Positions 11,225 through 23,711 of a stretch of 64,000 bases of DNA are shown here, one piece after another (the first letter of the stretch is position 1; the number at the start of each line of letters is the position of its first letter). The translations under genes and the position numbers were made by a program. The stretch comes from Flammula alnicola. Its lineage: Eukaryota; Basidiomycota; Agaricomycetes; Agaricales; Strophariaceae. The stretch spans positions 62,001-126,000 of the forward strand of contig JADNRV010000067.1 of NCBI GenBank assembly GCA_015499995.1. The letters are read 5' to 3'. Below the pieces are notes generated by a model. It did not search any database. It saw nothing but the letters and a program-made list of their open reading frames with translations, and was not told the DNA's origin.

Positions 11225-11948
11225 ATGCTATCCAGAGCACTTCCTCTGATTACCCATCGCATCTCATTTTCCGCCAATGTCTCATCCACGAATCCCATGA
11301 TCACCCCTCACATCGAATTTCCAGCCAAACGCGCTATAAAGCCAAAGGAACTCTCACAGTCTCGACCAGAACGCGAGCTGACTCCATCAGTTGCCAGTGC
11401 CGATGAAGAAGATCAGCCCGCGAACAGCGATGGCGAATCTGAGCTGTCAGAGCTTTCAGAAAGTGACACAGCCCCAGACACCCCTACTCAAATGAAGATT
11501 CCGAAACCAGCAGGAGAACCTGGGCGACCCAGGTCAGGAGGATATAATATCGAAGCGGTCCTCAAGCCTTGGGGCAAAGAAGAATACGCGAAAGTCCATG
11601 TAAGTGGTTGTCATTCTTCTAGTAGAACTGATTTTCGACTGCATTTGCCCCCAACAGAAGCTTGTCAAGAAGCTTGCCGATCTCAAATTGGATAACACAA
11701 AATCATACAGCAAGCAAAATAGTAGAAAGGTGATGGATTTGTGCGAAACGGTTGGGTTGTCCCTTTGTACTTTAGCGTGTTTTCTGATCGGCCAACTGGC
11801 ACAGGTTGAGAGGCACCATACGATCGTTGAAAAATACGAAGGTCATTGGCCGATTCGAGCAATGCTCAAGTTGTATCTGAAGACCACGTCGGAAAATCAC
11901 CGTCGCAGCGGCAAAGACGGCAAGAATAAGGTTGGGAATGCGGTGTGA
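11225..11948 (+). CDS. Small conserved basidiomycete protein of unknown function, copy 1
   Basis: Model: 11225..11599, 11658..11948, with an optional 54-bp intron at 11751-11804 (GT..AG, in frame) that would remove a poorly conserved stretch. With both introns the product is 203 aa. The first part is Ser/Glu/Pro-rich and disordered. The conserved core begins at GRPRSGGYNIEAVL, and with the second intron removed continues as KLADLKLDNTKSY and VEKYEGHWPIRAMLKLYLK. This resembles a short hypothetical family seen in several mushroom genomes (memory of the pattern, not a search). The sequence including its 3' flank recurs at 45757-46672 in the same orientation, where the coding part is broken. The 3' flank here carries about 220 bp missing from the other copy. 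The start could instead be a later ATG (MITPHIEFPAK). Confidence 0.55.
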
Positions 11949-12295
11949 GATCCGAATTCGTTGCGAGTGATACGCCCAAAAAGATGTATATCCTTTCCGA
12001 ACTCGACACCGTTTGTCATATTGAACTGCTTATGCTGGGAAACTAATGCGTGGTAGAGCAACGAACCAGGTGACAGTGAATGGGTCAGGTTGATGTGAGA
12101 TAGTGTGTGTTGAAAACGTTGGATAAGGGGACAAAGAAGAGACATTGTCAACTAGAGTTAGCAACGCGCCCAAAGGGTGAACACGACGGTGATGCCCCGG
12201 AGTTGATGAACGGGATTATCGACGTTGACCAAGAAGATGGAGGGCAACAATATCGAGGTGGATCCTATCGTTAGCTCGACTAGCACCCGTTGTTT

Positions 12296-13760
12296 AACTG
12301 ATCTGGGCGGAAGGAATGAAATTAGCTCCAATATACCTCAATAAATGAATGTGACTTACTTTAAGCAAATCCGAAGTTAGCGGGGCGATGAATGCACCAA
12401 CTCATATATATAGTCAGGACATCGGATGAGACTGGAATGAAAAGTAAGCGAAATTGATCAAGAAGATAAAGGCCTGACGAGGGCGACTTACGCTAAGCAG
12501 AACAGCTAGTAGAGGTGAAGCAGAAGCAGCAGTACGTTCGAGAAACAGCGGAGCAATCCTGAGGACCAGTGGGAGCAAGCTGTAAAGGAGAAGAACAGTT
12601 CGAAAGGCGGTGGCGGAGTTTGCGATGAACTGGCTAACTCTTGGGTGTAGGTAACCGCAACACAGTCTTCGGAGCAATCCTGAGGTCTGCTGGGCGTGCT
12701 GAAGGTAGGAATTCAAATGGCGGAGGTATGGCAGACGGAGCACAGTCCTCGGAGCAATCCAGAGGACCGGCGTCATGTCGTCAAGGTCGTCGTGTTGGTG
12801 TCACAAGAGTGAACTCCAAGGTCGATATCGGAGACTTGAGCGTAAGTCGCAGATTAGTGGTGAGAGACGGCGTCTTGAGCGGAAAGCATGTTGGATGTGG
12901 TGGTACAGTCCTCGGAACAATCCAGAGGGCTGATGTAGATGTAATTGAGGCCAGATGGTGTCTTGAGGCGAAGTCAAAGACCCCGAGTTTTTGAGGGCTG
13001 GTCTAACAAGACCTTCCTGATATCACGTATCACCCTGGCGGAGGCAAGGCTTGCTTCATCGCGCTAGAGCCTTGACACACAGTCAAGGCCTGCCTTTTTT
13101 GTGAATATCTAGACATGAAAATACTTCAATTTTCTGCATATATGTATAGAGTATAAGGATTACCTGTAGGCAACTTGTTGAGCGTGTAAGACGATCGAGG
13201 AAGGATTGACCAAGATGCAGAATGGGCCCGTACCGGCATCGAGTGACACGGGCAAGAGCTCCTCCTGCTGACGCTTTTTCCCAATGGCAACACAAAAAAT
13301 GATATCAAGTTGAGTGAACCAAACACGCTGACCCGGGACGCTTGGAGGATATAAGGGTGCTGCAGAGGGCTATCCCAATGCAAAAGCACGAATGAAGAGT
13401 GACTCGACGTTCCATTCACCCTTAGAGAAGGGATGCTCGCTTCGCTCGCAAATAGACAACAGAAATCCACTTCATAGTCCTCGGAGCGATCCAGAGGGCG
13501 ATCGTGGTTGAGGCCTGAGGGAGAAAGAAAGCGACGAAGATTGCCTACTAGGCGAGACGCTGCAACGGGCTATCCCCTTACAAACGCTAGTAATCCTGCT
13601 AGAAGATGGAGGGAGAGACGCAATTGACAATACACGTAGATGAACGCCAACCCCGCCTAGCTGAACTGGACTCAAGGCGCTGCAAAGGGCTATCCCCTTG
13701 CAAACGCCAGTAATCCTGCTAAGTAGTGTGAATCAGTCTTCAATCGGATGAGGTTGTCAG
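12296..13760. repeat. A-family composite repeat, copy C1 (partial)
   Basis: From CTCAATAAATGAATGTGACT onwards this stretch matches 51390-53650 in the same orientation and 20260-18000 inverted. It contains several GTCCTC..GAGGAC motifs (CCTCGGAGCAATCCAGAGG near 12751, 12909 and 13483) and two GCTGCAA(A/C)GGGCTATCCCC motifs (13557, 13678). It lacks the Hsp110 fragment found in A. Open frames within it recur in every copy without conserved coding character and are treated as repeat sequence. Confidence 0.75.
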
Positions 13761-15077
13761 TCACAGCGACAGTGAGCTAGTATGTCACGGTACTGTAGAC
13801 TTAGGTTCGGAGCAAGCCGCTTGCTCCGGCCCGGTACGGGTACTCCTTCGCAGAAGGGGCTTGCGCCAAACTGCCTGAAATCAGGGGTTTCATCTTTGGG
13901 CATTCACACTCTTCACACTCAACGCGCTACAAAAATTCCACTTGGGCCACATTATATACATGCATATATATTATTTAGATGATTCAATGTTGCAAAATAC
14001 GTGCGCAAAACTATTGAACAGAGGTAGTAGTGTGTCAGTATAAAGGATGAAGAAATCCTCACGTTGTGGAGGCTACTGACCTTCAAGGCGCCCAAAAAAT
14101 TAAATGCAATATATCATGATACATATAACACCTTTCGCCTTTTAAGATTGTGTCCCGTGCTGAAGACAACCGAAGACATGCATTTAAAGTCCAGGTGAAG
14201 GAAATGAGAGGAAGCCGCGTGATGTCACATGACAGCGCGCGCCGTGTGCAGCGCGTCTGCGTTGCACTTCGTGGAGTGCTTTGGGGTTTCGGCTTGGGGT
14301 TCATCTTAGTTGTTACGAAGAGGGTTGTATTCAATGATTGTTAGTCCACTTGTTATTAATATCACTGAATACTGACGAGTACTGTTCAGTTACTGTATCA
14401 CACTCATCTAGTCACGTGAGCTATGTCAAAATGTCCCAAACTCAGGACTTTTGGGAGATGGAATTCAAAGGGAAGCACATAAGGCAAATGTTGTTTAATA
14501 TCCGAAATTGAAGGTGGTGTGTTGACGTACTTTCAATATTACAGCGGAAAATATCAACTCTATGAACCACAGTGCGTGCGTCAACGATCTTCGCATTTTA
14601 TGCGACATCAATCACGCTCCGGGACAGGGAAGAAGGGCCCCTTAAAAGATCTGAGTCGACAGAAAGTCCAATTCGATATGCATAAGTATTTCCGCCAAAT
14701 AACCTAAGACATGCCACGAGAACTGCGGGCAAGCGTCGAGTGCGAGAAAACCCCCTACTGACGGGCAGTTTGAAGCAAGCCCCTTGTCAGGATTGCTGCG
14801 ACGCAACATAAAGAACTATAAAGATAAACAAAGTGCGGCATCCTGAAAAGGTGGATTGATCCGAACCTACTGTAGACTTAGTTCTCAGTTGAGTGAGTAT
14901 TTGTTTGGTTTGGAACTGGAAAACAAACTCTGACTTTAACAGCCAGCGTGTCACTCTCGCGGCGACTGGCAGGTCGACGTCACTCTTATATAAATAGTAT
15001 ACATATTATGAATTACACACATGGCAGAGAACAACAAGAAGAGCAAACATGTGTTAGAGTGACCAAGCTACAAGAAA
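13761..15077. other. Intergenic with one dispersed leader-like module
   Basis: No gene was recognised. At about 14880-14995 there is a module with GTGAGTATTTGTTTGG and AAACAAACTCTGACTT followed by CGTGTCACTCTCGCGG. It recurs in A/A', at 36800-36890 and, more diverged, at 24215-24310. Confidence 0.45.
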
Positions 15078-16218
15078 TCAATTGTCGGGCAAATAAGTTT
15101 CGAAGTGAATTTGGAGCACCAATTTCTCCATGTCTGTGGCGGTCAAACTACGGAAGTCTCGCAGAAAGTCGATACGATGGCCCTTTGCCCAGCGGGAAAT
15201 GGCGTGGAGATGCCCCTCGTTGGTTATGCCAAATTCTATGAAGTCTGGAGCCAAGTGGACCATGTCTGGGGCACAAGTAGATAGAAATCGAAGTACAGCG
15301 CCAATGCCATCGTCGACCGTTTCCGTAGTTGCTCGCTCTGGTTGTTGGACTCTACGAACGACACCATAGTCCATGTCGAATTCCTCTTCTTCTGCGGTTG
15401 GGCCTGTATAAACGCAAGGCGAGCGGCCCTGCGCTAACGTCAGTGCAGTTGGAATCGGTGGCAAAGTAGGTGATTGGACACTAGAACCTCCTTTTGCGCT
15501 GCCATGAACCGAAGATGAACCACCATGCGCGCGAGAGGCTGGAGTTCGCATAACTGGGAAAGTAGCTGATTGGATGGGAGGAATGGTCTTCGTCCCTGCT
15601 TCCTTGCGTTGAGTAAACCTGACTGTCTTCTTCTTCGTGAATCCAACATCCACCCTTTCCCCCTGTTTCGAACCAAAGATTCAGATTCCTTCCTGAGATT
15701 GCGGGCTGAAACGTACCTTCTTTAAGGCGAATCGGGCGGCATTGTGATAGCTGAAGAGCAAGCGTAATGCCAGATAAAGATTTTTGTCATGCTCCGGTTC
15801 CGGTTCATGGAAGTGGTCAGGAAACTTCTCGAGGAGCTAACGGCACGTTTATCAGTATATAGTTGAAATGGCAAATAAACCGGAATGGCGAACATACCTT
15901 GACTTTAAGAGTAGCGATCGCGGAATGTTGAGTGGTTGCAGTTCTCCGCAAGGTGAGGTGTTTCTTAGCCAAGGACTGAAGGAAGAACTAGAACACAATT
16001 AGCCTGCGCGGGCAAGAACGGCGAAGGCATCCTCTCCCTACCTGAACCTCGGAAAAGATTTCTGGGTTGTTCTGGAGGTGCCAAGCCTTCTGGAACTGCC
16101 GGCTGTAGCTAACGACTTGAGGACTAAGAACTCCAACAGGGCGTTTTTCTTCTGCGGGACAGACATATTAGATCTTGAATGCTCTGAACGAAAAGGACTT
16201 ACTTGAACCCTTGGGCAT
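15078..16218 (-). CDS. 301-aa Agaricomycete protein of unknown function, five exons
   Basis: Model: complement(15078..15662, 15717..15836, 15898..15975, 16042..16148, 16203..16218). All junctions are GT..AG with short introns and the frame is open throughout. The start MPKGSKKRPVGVLSPQ precedes an N-terminal region (SYSRQFQKAWHLQNN). A middle part includes LLEKFPDHFHEPEPEHD and the basic stretch GFTKKKTVRFTQRK, followed by a Ser/Pro-rich linker. A helical C-terminal region carries APDMVHLAPDFIEFGI and TATDMEKLVLQIHFETYL. The C-terminal pattern resembles hypothetical proteins common in Agaricales, none with a function known to me. No signal peptide or membrane segment is visible. Confidence 0.7.
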
Positions 16219-17108
16219 TTCTGCAAGTGGAATCAGTGAAGTAGGTGGAGAGGATGGAAGCGAAGACAGCCATAAAATGCATCGTTTGTTTGATGCTGTA
16301 TTGAGGTATTCAACAGAGTTTATTTGAGCTTCAGCATTGAATATTGAATATTGAATCTTCATGAAGACAATCTATTAATAGTTGTGATGCGCGTCAACAT
16401 TCCCCATATAAAGCTAGGGGTATAAGATGAATAAACAGGGAAGGTATGTGCAATGAAGAGATCCAGGATCCAGGTGTGAATATATAAGTACATGAATGAA
16501 TCCAGCGTGTAAATGCAAGTATGAAGACAGTAATATAAGTGTAATGCAAAGATGGGGCCTACATATCCCCATCGCGATGCATGGATGGTACAAGGCACGG
16601 GGATATGTAGGTATCGCGATGAATGGATGGTGCAAGGTGCAAGGAGATCTAATCGTATTTCTCATTAGTATTTAACAATGGCGTCGGGGGAGCATTTTCG
16701 TCAATCGGCTCTACTGGGAGGTTTCTTCGCCGACCGAGTGGGCAATACACGGGTCGGTGCCAGAGCAGGAGCTGCTGAAGCTGAGCGACCCCGACATATG
16801 GTTGTGAGTGGCGGCGGAGATGACGGCGGGTCAGTGAGGGTGGATGTGAGACTGAGCGGCGCAGCTGAGCCAGGGCTCCAGTTATTGACGACAAGATGTT
16901 GTGCCGCACGGAGTTATGGGTTGTGCGATGCGAGCGACGACGACAGGCGCTGCAGGAGGAAGAGATGGTGTTACGTTGGTTAATGCGGCCGACTGAGGTG
17001 CCAGCTCCCGGGAAGGAAATACGGTGGACGGGGACGCTGCGCGAGAGCCGATATTGCCCGTTTGAACACGAGAAGGCTCAGGGACTGCGGTGGATCCTTG
17101 GGATGGGT
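16219..17108. other. Intergenic, unresolved minus-strand frame
   Basis: A minus-strand frame from 17292 down to 16882 (136 codons) begins inside composite repeat A and continues past its edge at 17109. The same beginning appears in A' and continues differently there. It therefore looks like a chance or truncated frame across the repeat border. Nothing else was recognised. Confidence 0.4.
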
Positions 17109-20100
17109 GCATTGAGGTGGTGCTCCTGTCGGCAATTGAAACCCACTTCGCCAAGCGTGTTGTGTCGGAGGGGCGAGAGACTGCTATCATCGCTTCCCTA
17201 TCTCGGGTACACCAGGTATGAATAGTAACCAGCTGCAGTCCTTTGAGAGTAGAGTAGGTGGCTTCCGAAAGAAGTGACATGCTGTTATCCAATATGACAT
17301 AAAATCGTCGCGTCGAGATTTATTAGTCGTACCCAAAACGCAACCCGTCAGCTGACGTCAAGCCGTCTAAGCGTTGTAAATCATGCGTAAGTTCTCCGCC
17401 AGACTGCCCCCGCTTTTAGTCCACAAGCTGGAGGTAAAAAAGTGTAAGTGGTATGAAGAGTAAGACGATGTCCAGCTTACTTACTCTCGCTGATGTCCTC
17501 GACACCCTGAGCTTTCACCCCGAGACGATTAAACTTCCAATGGCTCCGAAAGCCCTCAAGAGAGACCGGCTGAGATACTCTGAAAGTACAATGGAAGCTG
17601 TCTTCAGTCTCATTCTATCTATAAAAGAGAAAAAGGCATAAGCGATACGAATATCCACAGCAGGTCCAACTTACCTTACCAAAGTACCTCATACTCTGCG
17701 CTCCATGCTTCAATTTCGAATGACTCGAAAACTTCGCTTGCTCTTAAAAATTCAACCGTATGGATCCGAATCTCAAACGAGTCCGTCTGAGACACTCCTG
17801 AAGTCCATTGGAAGAGACGTTGAGGACGTAGCATTAAGAGTGACACTGACATCGACTTGCCCAGCGAGAGTCACACACTGTTATAAGTCCGAGTTTGTTT
17901 CCAAAGTTCCCAACCAAACAAATACTCACTCAACTTGAACCAGTGAGCACTCGCTAACTCACACTGACAGTCGCTGTGACTGACAACCTCATCCGATTCA
18001 CACTACTTAGCAGGATTACTGGCGTTTGCAAGGGATAGCCCTTTGCAGCGCCTTGAGTCCAGTTGTTTTAGAAGGTAGTAGTTAGAAGCCGTGCCCGTCG
18101 TTATTCAGCCCAGTAGTTGAGCCCAAGGAAAACTGCATCCCGTCGACCAAGGTGTTGTCGTTCTACCGCCAGGACGCTTTCTCCATCGAGGCGGCATACT
18201 CTATGCTCAGCCTGAGCTGTTTCCTGGCGCGATCAACCCCCGGATCGGAACCGCCGAGGAGGTAAATGGCGATGCTGCTGGTGTCAAACTAAAGACAAGG
18301 TTGAACCTTCATGGCATTTATGTCGTTCGAGCAAGCCTATGTTGGAAAGATCGAGGAGAAGCGACAAATTCATGATGGAGGTAAGTTTTCCTGCTTATTC
18401 ATCTCATCCCAGATATCGATACAATTTTGCCGAACAGGACCGCAAAAATGCTCTCGAGGAGTACCCCCTATTCTATGCGCGGCAAGGTAGAGGTTATACC
18501 CCCTACAGCGTGCGCGGTTATCCCATGATAAATTAACGTCCGTATAATCAGAGTTCGACACAAAAACAACCTACCTTCATGCTCTAGTTATGTGGATCCA
18601 AGCAGAATGCAATACGCCGGCCAAAGGGCCTCGCTGACTGCGGGTCCATATTCATTCCGCACTCCGTCCATCCATTCTCGTGTACGATCCTGCCCTCAAT
18701 AAGACCGTCACGGATGGCCTGCCTACGACGTACTCTATGTCTTCAACTTTCCGGTGAGAGCGACACGCTGACCGAGTCCAAAACGTCTGAGTTTGTTTCC
18801 AAAGTTCCTTACCAAACAAACGACTCGCCGATTCCACTAGCAGGATTACTGGCGTTTGTAAGGGATAACCCCTTGCAGAGCCTTAAGTGCAGTTCAGCTA
18901 GAGGTTGACATCCATCTACATGTAGTGTCAATCGTGTCCCTCCCTCCATCTTCTGGCAGGATTACTGGCGTTTGTAAGGGGATAGCCCGTTGCAGCGTCT
19001 TGCCTAGTAGGAGAGGTTGAGCCAAACAGCGGGCAATCTTCGTCGCTTTCTTTCTCCCTCAGGCCTCAGGCCTCAACCACGATCGCCCTCTGGACTGCTC
19101 CGAGGATTATGAAGTGGATTTTTGTTGTCTATTTGCGAGCGAAGCGAGCATCCCTTCTCTAAGGGTGAATGGAACGGCGAGTCACTCTTCATTCGTGCTT
19201 TTGCATTGGGATAGCCCTCTGCAGCACCCTTATATCCTCCAAGCGTCCCGGGTCAGCGTGTTTGGTTCGCTCAACTTGACATCCATCGTATTTTGTGTTG
19301 CCATCGCAAGATGGTGCCATTGGGAAAATTTTCAGCAGGAGGAGCTCTTGCCCGTGTCACTCAATGCCGGTACGGGCCCATTGTGCATCTTGGCCAATTC
19401 TTCCTTGATCGTCTTACACGCTCAAATACTCTATACATATATGCAGAAAATTGAAGAATTTTCGTGTCTAGATATCCACAAAAGGGCAGTCTTTGACTGT
19501 GTGTCAAGGCTCTAGGATGACGAAGTGAGCCTTGCCCGCGCCAAGTTGGCGGATACGTATTATCGGGAAGGTCTGGTTGGACCGGCCCTCAGAAACTCGG
19601 GGTCTTTGACTTCGACTCAAGACACCATCTGGCCTCAATTAAGTTTATATCGGCCCTCTGGTTTGATCCGAGGACTGCACCACCGCAATCAACATTCTCA
19701 CTCAAGAAACCGGCTCTCAGCAAGATTCTGCGACTTACGCTCAAGACCCCGACATCGACCTTGGAGTTCACTCTTGTGACACCAACACGACGATCTTGAC
19801 GACGGGACGCCGGTCCTCTGGATTGCTCCGAGGACTATACTCCGTCTGCCATACCTCCGCCATTTGAATTCCTACCTTCAGCACGCCCAGCAGACCTCAG
19901 GATTGCTCCGGAGACTGCGTTGCGGTTACCTAAGCCGAATAGTTAGCTAGTTCATCGCAAACTCCGCCAGCGCCTTTCGAACTGTTCTTCTCCTTTACAG
20001 CTCGCTCCCACTGGTCCTCAGGATTGCTCCGCTGTTTCTCGAACGTACTTTCACCTCTACCAGCTGTTCTGCTTAGCGTAAGTCGGCCTTGTCAGGCCTT

Positions 20101-20835
20101 TAGCTTCTTGATCAATTTCGCTTACTTTTCATTCCAGTCTCATCCGATGTCCTCACTGTATATGAGTTGGTGCATTCATCGCCCCGCTTAAAGTCAGTCA
20201 CATTCATTTATTGAGATATACTGGAGCTCATTTCATGCCTTCAGCCCAGATCAGTTCCGTCGCGTGCTCTTTGAATGCATAACCCTCAAGCGCATCATGC
20301 CATCGGTCCACGGAGACGAGCCCATGGCCACTTTTCGTCGATTCTGTCATGTACTGTCTGCTGCTCCTCATCTAGCAATCTGCCCCAGAACGCTACGCCT
20401 ATGCCTTCCACATCATCCGGCCGACATGCCGTATCACTGGCAAGCATATCGCGGCAGTCTCTGTTTCGGTATACCAGACGGAGATCCTAGAGTTTCGCTT
20501 AGAATATGCCGTCTCCCTTCTTCTCCCATCATCGACAATCCCAATCGCTGCCACATTCACCTATATACGAAACTTTGACGGCAGTTGCCTGAACAGCGTC
20601 CCGTATTCTATCCAGATAATGACTCATAGTCAGCCGAGTTTGACAGCAGGAATGGCGGTGTCGCATCCCGTTTTGGGCACAGGACCCACATCTACCCTAT
20701 CCCAAAGCCTTCAACTCCTGACGTTCGTGTCCGTGGAACCCATATGAGTCAACTGATGGATTATTCTGTGGGAAGGAAACTTACTGGTAAAGCGTGGCTT
20801 TCGTCATGATAGCCTTTCAGAAGAATGACTTTGAA
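17109..20835 (+). repeat. Composite repeat A (3.73 kb), inverted partner of 50801-54534
   Basis: This segment is near-identical to the reverse complement of 50801-54534. Both edges were located by eye: homology starts at GCATTGAGGTGG and ends at AGAATGACTTTGAA, with unrelated sequence outside. Visible differences are a few substitutions and small indels. Inside are the leader-like module near 17880, an Hsp110 fragment (18121-18500), GCTGCAAAGGGCTATCCC motifs (18020, 18840, 18970) and five or more GTCCTC..GAGGAC motifs (19090-20040). An F-box/LRR-like open frame (20264-20578) is also present. I found no terminal repeats, target-site duplication or Helitron-type CTRR end. Confidence 0.9.
18121..18500 (+). 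pseudogene. Hsp110 (SSE1/Hsp88-type) chaperone gene fragment inside A
   Basis: The translation gives ENCIPSTKVLSFYRQDAFSI, then (with small frame changes) ELFPGAINPRIG, EEVNGDAAGVKLKTRLNLHG and, after an apparent intron starting GTAAGT, EQDRKNALEEY. These are in the right order for the substrate-binding half of fungal Hsp110 proteins, the nucleotide exchange factors of Hsp70. Only about 120 codons survive, with frameshifts and no ends, so it cannot encode a chaperone. The retained intron argues for a DNA-level origin rather than a retrocopy. The same fragment is on the minus strand of A' (53106-53525), and another Hsp110 exon lies at 37190-37267. Confidence 0.7.
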
Positions 20836-21983
20836 CGGGGCGCTCGTCGTTAAGGACTTCTGAGTTCTTCAATATCGAATTCTCCCCCTTGAGTGGTACG
20901 CTGTCCACGATAACATACTCCTCCTCTGGTATGAATCTGACGCCTCTCTCAACAGTGACTGACCGCTTTGCCGCCCAGTAAACCCTATGAGCCTTGCTCT
21001 CCTCGTCAAATCCCATCCACCTGCCCTCCTTTGCCCTTCCATCCAACTTCGACCCACTTGTATCATGCACCCACACCTGGCAACCCCAAGGATGCATTTC
21101 GGATAGGTCAGGCTTAGATCCCGTCAGGATCTCGTATGGCGTGGTGTCGTTGAGAACCCGGGTCCAAGTCCGGTTCTTGAGATAGACGGCGTGGTGCAGG
21201 GCCTCACCCCACAGAAATTTCGGCAAGTCGCTATCGTGAAGCATAGCGCGGACCTTCTCCATAAGTGTACGATTGAGTCGCTCCGCGACGCCATTGTACT
21301 CGGGGGTGTCATGAACGGTAAGTCGCCGAATAGTGCCCTCCTTCTTCAGGTGGTCTGAGAATTTCCCACTTAGGTATTCCCCTCCGCGGTCGCTGTGGAG
21401 CTTCTTGACGAGCACCTTGTGCTGCGTCTTGAGCTGAGCTTCATAGTGTTGGTAGGACTCGAAGGTTTCGTCCTTCTTGCGAACGAGGTAAATGTTGCTG
21501 AAGTGGCTGTGGTCATCCGTGAAGCTGACGAAATATTCTTTGTGATTGATATGTAGTTTCCGTCGGCGCTGGCCCCCACAAATCCGAGTGGATCTCATCT
21601 CCCACCGCTTCTGCCCTTCCTCCCTCTCGCACCTTCTGAATCGGCTTCCTATGGCCCTTTCCCCACTCGCACGATGTGCAAAACGAAGGCTTACTATGCT
21701 CATCCAACTCCACACCCGTCACCAATCCCCTCTCGACCAAACGACGTGCAGCCTCATGCGACACATGCCTCAGACGACGATGTAACTCATCGATCGTCAA
21801 GATCCCCTTGACACGTCCTGCGTATCCTGCAGGTTCCAGGCGAGCGGTATAGACGCGGTAAAGACCGCTCTGGACCTCAATCTTCCCAAGAAGCTTTCGG
21901 GACTTGTCGTAGATTCGACAATCGGATTTGGCGAAGACGACAAACGATCCAGATTGGGTGATACGGCTGATAGAGATGAGGGT
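20836..21983 (-). pseudogene. copia integrase (pre-integrase zinc finger and catalytic core)
   Basis: The GAG_pre-integrase region shows ELHRRLRHVSHEAARRL and CTSCEWGKGH (HH-CC zinc finger). A frameshift near 21575 follows HSDLWGPAPTET. The core resumes at FVSFTDDHSHFS, then KLHSDRGGEYLS, TVHDTPEYNGVAERLNRTL and GEALHHAVYLKNR. The Asp, Asp and Glu of the DDE triad are recognisable. The C-terminal part ends with VERGVRFIPEEEYVIVD, and the frame dies at the border with repeat A. Confidence 0.85.
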
Positions 21984-22164
21984 TACAGTCGAACCCCTCA
22001 TAACCCATACCTCTGGTAACCCATAACCCCTCATATCCCATAGGTTTTAGCGGCTACCAAACCGAGATTTACACCAAAATTGACCTCTCATAACCCATAA
22101 CCCCCCATAACCCATAGCGTGGGCCGTCCACCGCGGGGTATGGGTTAAGAGAGGTTCGACTGTA
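21984..22164. mobile_element. MITE with Tc1/mariner-like TA target duplication
   Basis: Ends are TACAGTCGAACCCCTCATAA and the complement of TTAAGAGAGGTTCGACTGTA: about 27-bp terminal inverted repeats with a few mismatches, flanked by TA on both sides. The interior is rich in CATAACCCATA-type repeats with no open frame. It sits in the copia protease/pre-integrase coding sequence. Removing the element with one TA makes the flanking codons contiguous in frame, so it inserted into a then-continuous reading frame. Confidence 0.85.
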
Positions 22165-22765
22165 CTCCCATGCTGGGAGCATAAAGGACATCACTTAGGA
22201 GTACTTTCGATGTGATATCTCCGTTTGGCACATCGACATACATGTCGCCCTTGCCAGTTGCATTGAAGGTTCGCTTATCAGCGGCGGTAATGGGTTTAGG
22301 CTCAATATCAACGAAGTTGGTGAAGCGATGACGGTGGCCTGACATGTGACGTGAGGCGCCAGAGTCGTATAAGTCGATTTCGACAAGAGAGTTTCCGATG
22401 CCGCCTGTGTCAAGCATTGCCGCGTCGAAGGTGATAGTGTAGGCTTTGTCGGTTGGGGTGTAAAACGTCGCCGGTATGTATTCATACCCATCCTCGTCGT
22501 CTGAATCTAATCCCTTCTTCAGCCCTGGCATCCCATCCTCCTCATCACCAACCGGCCCTGAGTCCTCCGAGTCAGATACCTCCTGAAGCCCAGGCATCCC
22601 ATCATCAGCAGACCCCTCTGGCATGTAAATGTCGGAATCCGCATCGTCTGAGATCGAGTCAGCAAGATCTTCGTCAGACAAGGAGAAGCTGCAGATCGAG
22701 GAGATGTCGGCCTCCGACACATTGTCGAAGTCGTCGAAGTCGACTGTCATAGCCATCCACGCCAC
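22165..22765 (-). pseudogene. copia protease region
   Basis: An acidic linker (DEDLADSISDDADSDIYMPE) precedes the retroviral-type aspartic protease signature DLYDSGASRHMSGHRHRF (active-site DSGA). The frame ends a few codons into the inserted MITE. It resumes as TLISISRITQSGSFVVFAKS beyond the MITE. Confidence 0.85.
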
Positions 22766-22792
22766 ATCCTCATCGTCGTCATCATCCTTCTC

Positions 22793-23711
22793 CTTCGCCT
22801 TGGCACTGCCGCAGCCTCCTTGCCCTTTCCCTTGTCCTTTCCGCCCCTTTCCTTCACCTTTCCCTTCTCTTTCGGACCTTGCCCTTCCTTCCCACCACCC
22901 TCAGCCCGACACTCGGACTTGAAATGCCCCTTCTTTCCACAGTTGTAGCACTCAACACTCTTCTTAGAGCTCGAGCCTCCCTTCCTCCCTTTTCCTGAGT
23001 CGTTGGAGTAGAACACCGCGTTCTCCTCCTTCTTGGCTCCTTTGGAACTCAAGGTGCGACGGTCGAACTCGATCGTTATGGCATGCAACAACTTGTCGGG
23101 GGATAGGGATTTGCCAACAACGCTAGACGTCGCACTGATGGCTGAGATATAGGGGTCATAAGATGATGGTAGAGAGCCGACGATGATAGAGTAGAAATCG
23201 TCATCGGAAGGTGGTTGGCCCATTGCGGCCAGGTCCTCGCGCATCCTGCGCAGCTTGGCGAAGTGAGCTCGCACATCGCCTTTCTCGACGCAGCGCTCCC
23301 TACGGCGAAGGTCAACGGAGACCATCCGCGACCGGTTTTCGAAGTCCCCTGCGAGGGCTTGCCAGATTGCGCGCGCAGAAGTCTTGCCGCGAATCTTCAT
23401 AAAAAGTGAGTCCGAAATCGTCGCCGCAATCTGCTGTTTGACGATGGCTTCTCCCTGGTTCCAGGTCTTCAAATCCTTCTAGTGCTCGACCTCCAGCGTA
23501 ATCTCGGCAGCTGTGAGTACCTGTCCACTGCCAGTACAAGTAACGGGGTCGACAGGTGCAGAACCGGTGCCATCGACGTGATCAGCGTAACCGCGTGCGT
23601 CGACAAACCAAAGGAAGCGATCCTTGTAAACGACCCAGTACAGTACTTGCCGGCTTCGTCGAGCCGCCGAATCTTCATGAAGTCGTCTCCGAGCTTGATA
23701 GAAGTAGACAT
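22793..23711 (-). pseudogene. gag: copia gag: UBN2-type capsid and zinc knuckle
   Basis: The N-terminus (MSTSIKLGDDFMKIRRLDEA) runs into a frameshift near 23640 and a stop near 23480. The body KTWNQGEAIVKQQIAATISD through LPSSYDPYISAI is typical of copia gag, and CYNCGKKGHFKSEC is a CCHC zinc knuckle. A further frameshift near 22800 separates it from the protease frame. The protein would bind its own RNA and form the capsid. Confidence 0.85.

Noticed and set aside
13083..13470. Conserved open frame (start DFCCLFASEASIPSL) seen in C1, A and A' as a possible gene
   Set aside because: It recurs only within the repeat family, with frame breaks between copies and no recognisable domain. Conservation follows from recent duplication.
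20264..20578. 104-codon frame in A and A' as a real protein
   Set aside because: It has weak F-box/LRR-like character but no F-box and no splice support. It is treated as another possible captured fragment.
17109..20835. A as a Helitron or TIR transposon
   Set aside because: No TC start, CTRR end with hairpin, terminal inverted repeat or target-site duplication was found at either edge of A or A'.
21984..22164. Telomeric or subtelomeric repeat (CCCATAACCC-like)
   Set aside because: The tract is bounded by inverted repeats and a TA duplication, so it is a MITE interior.
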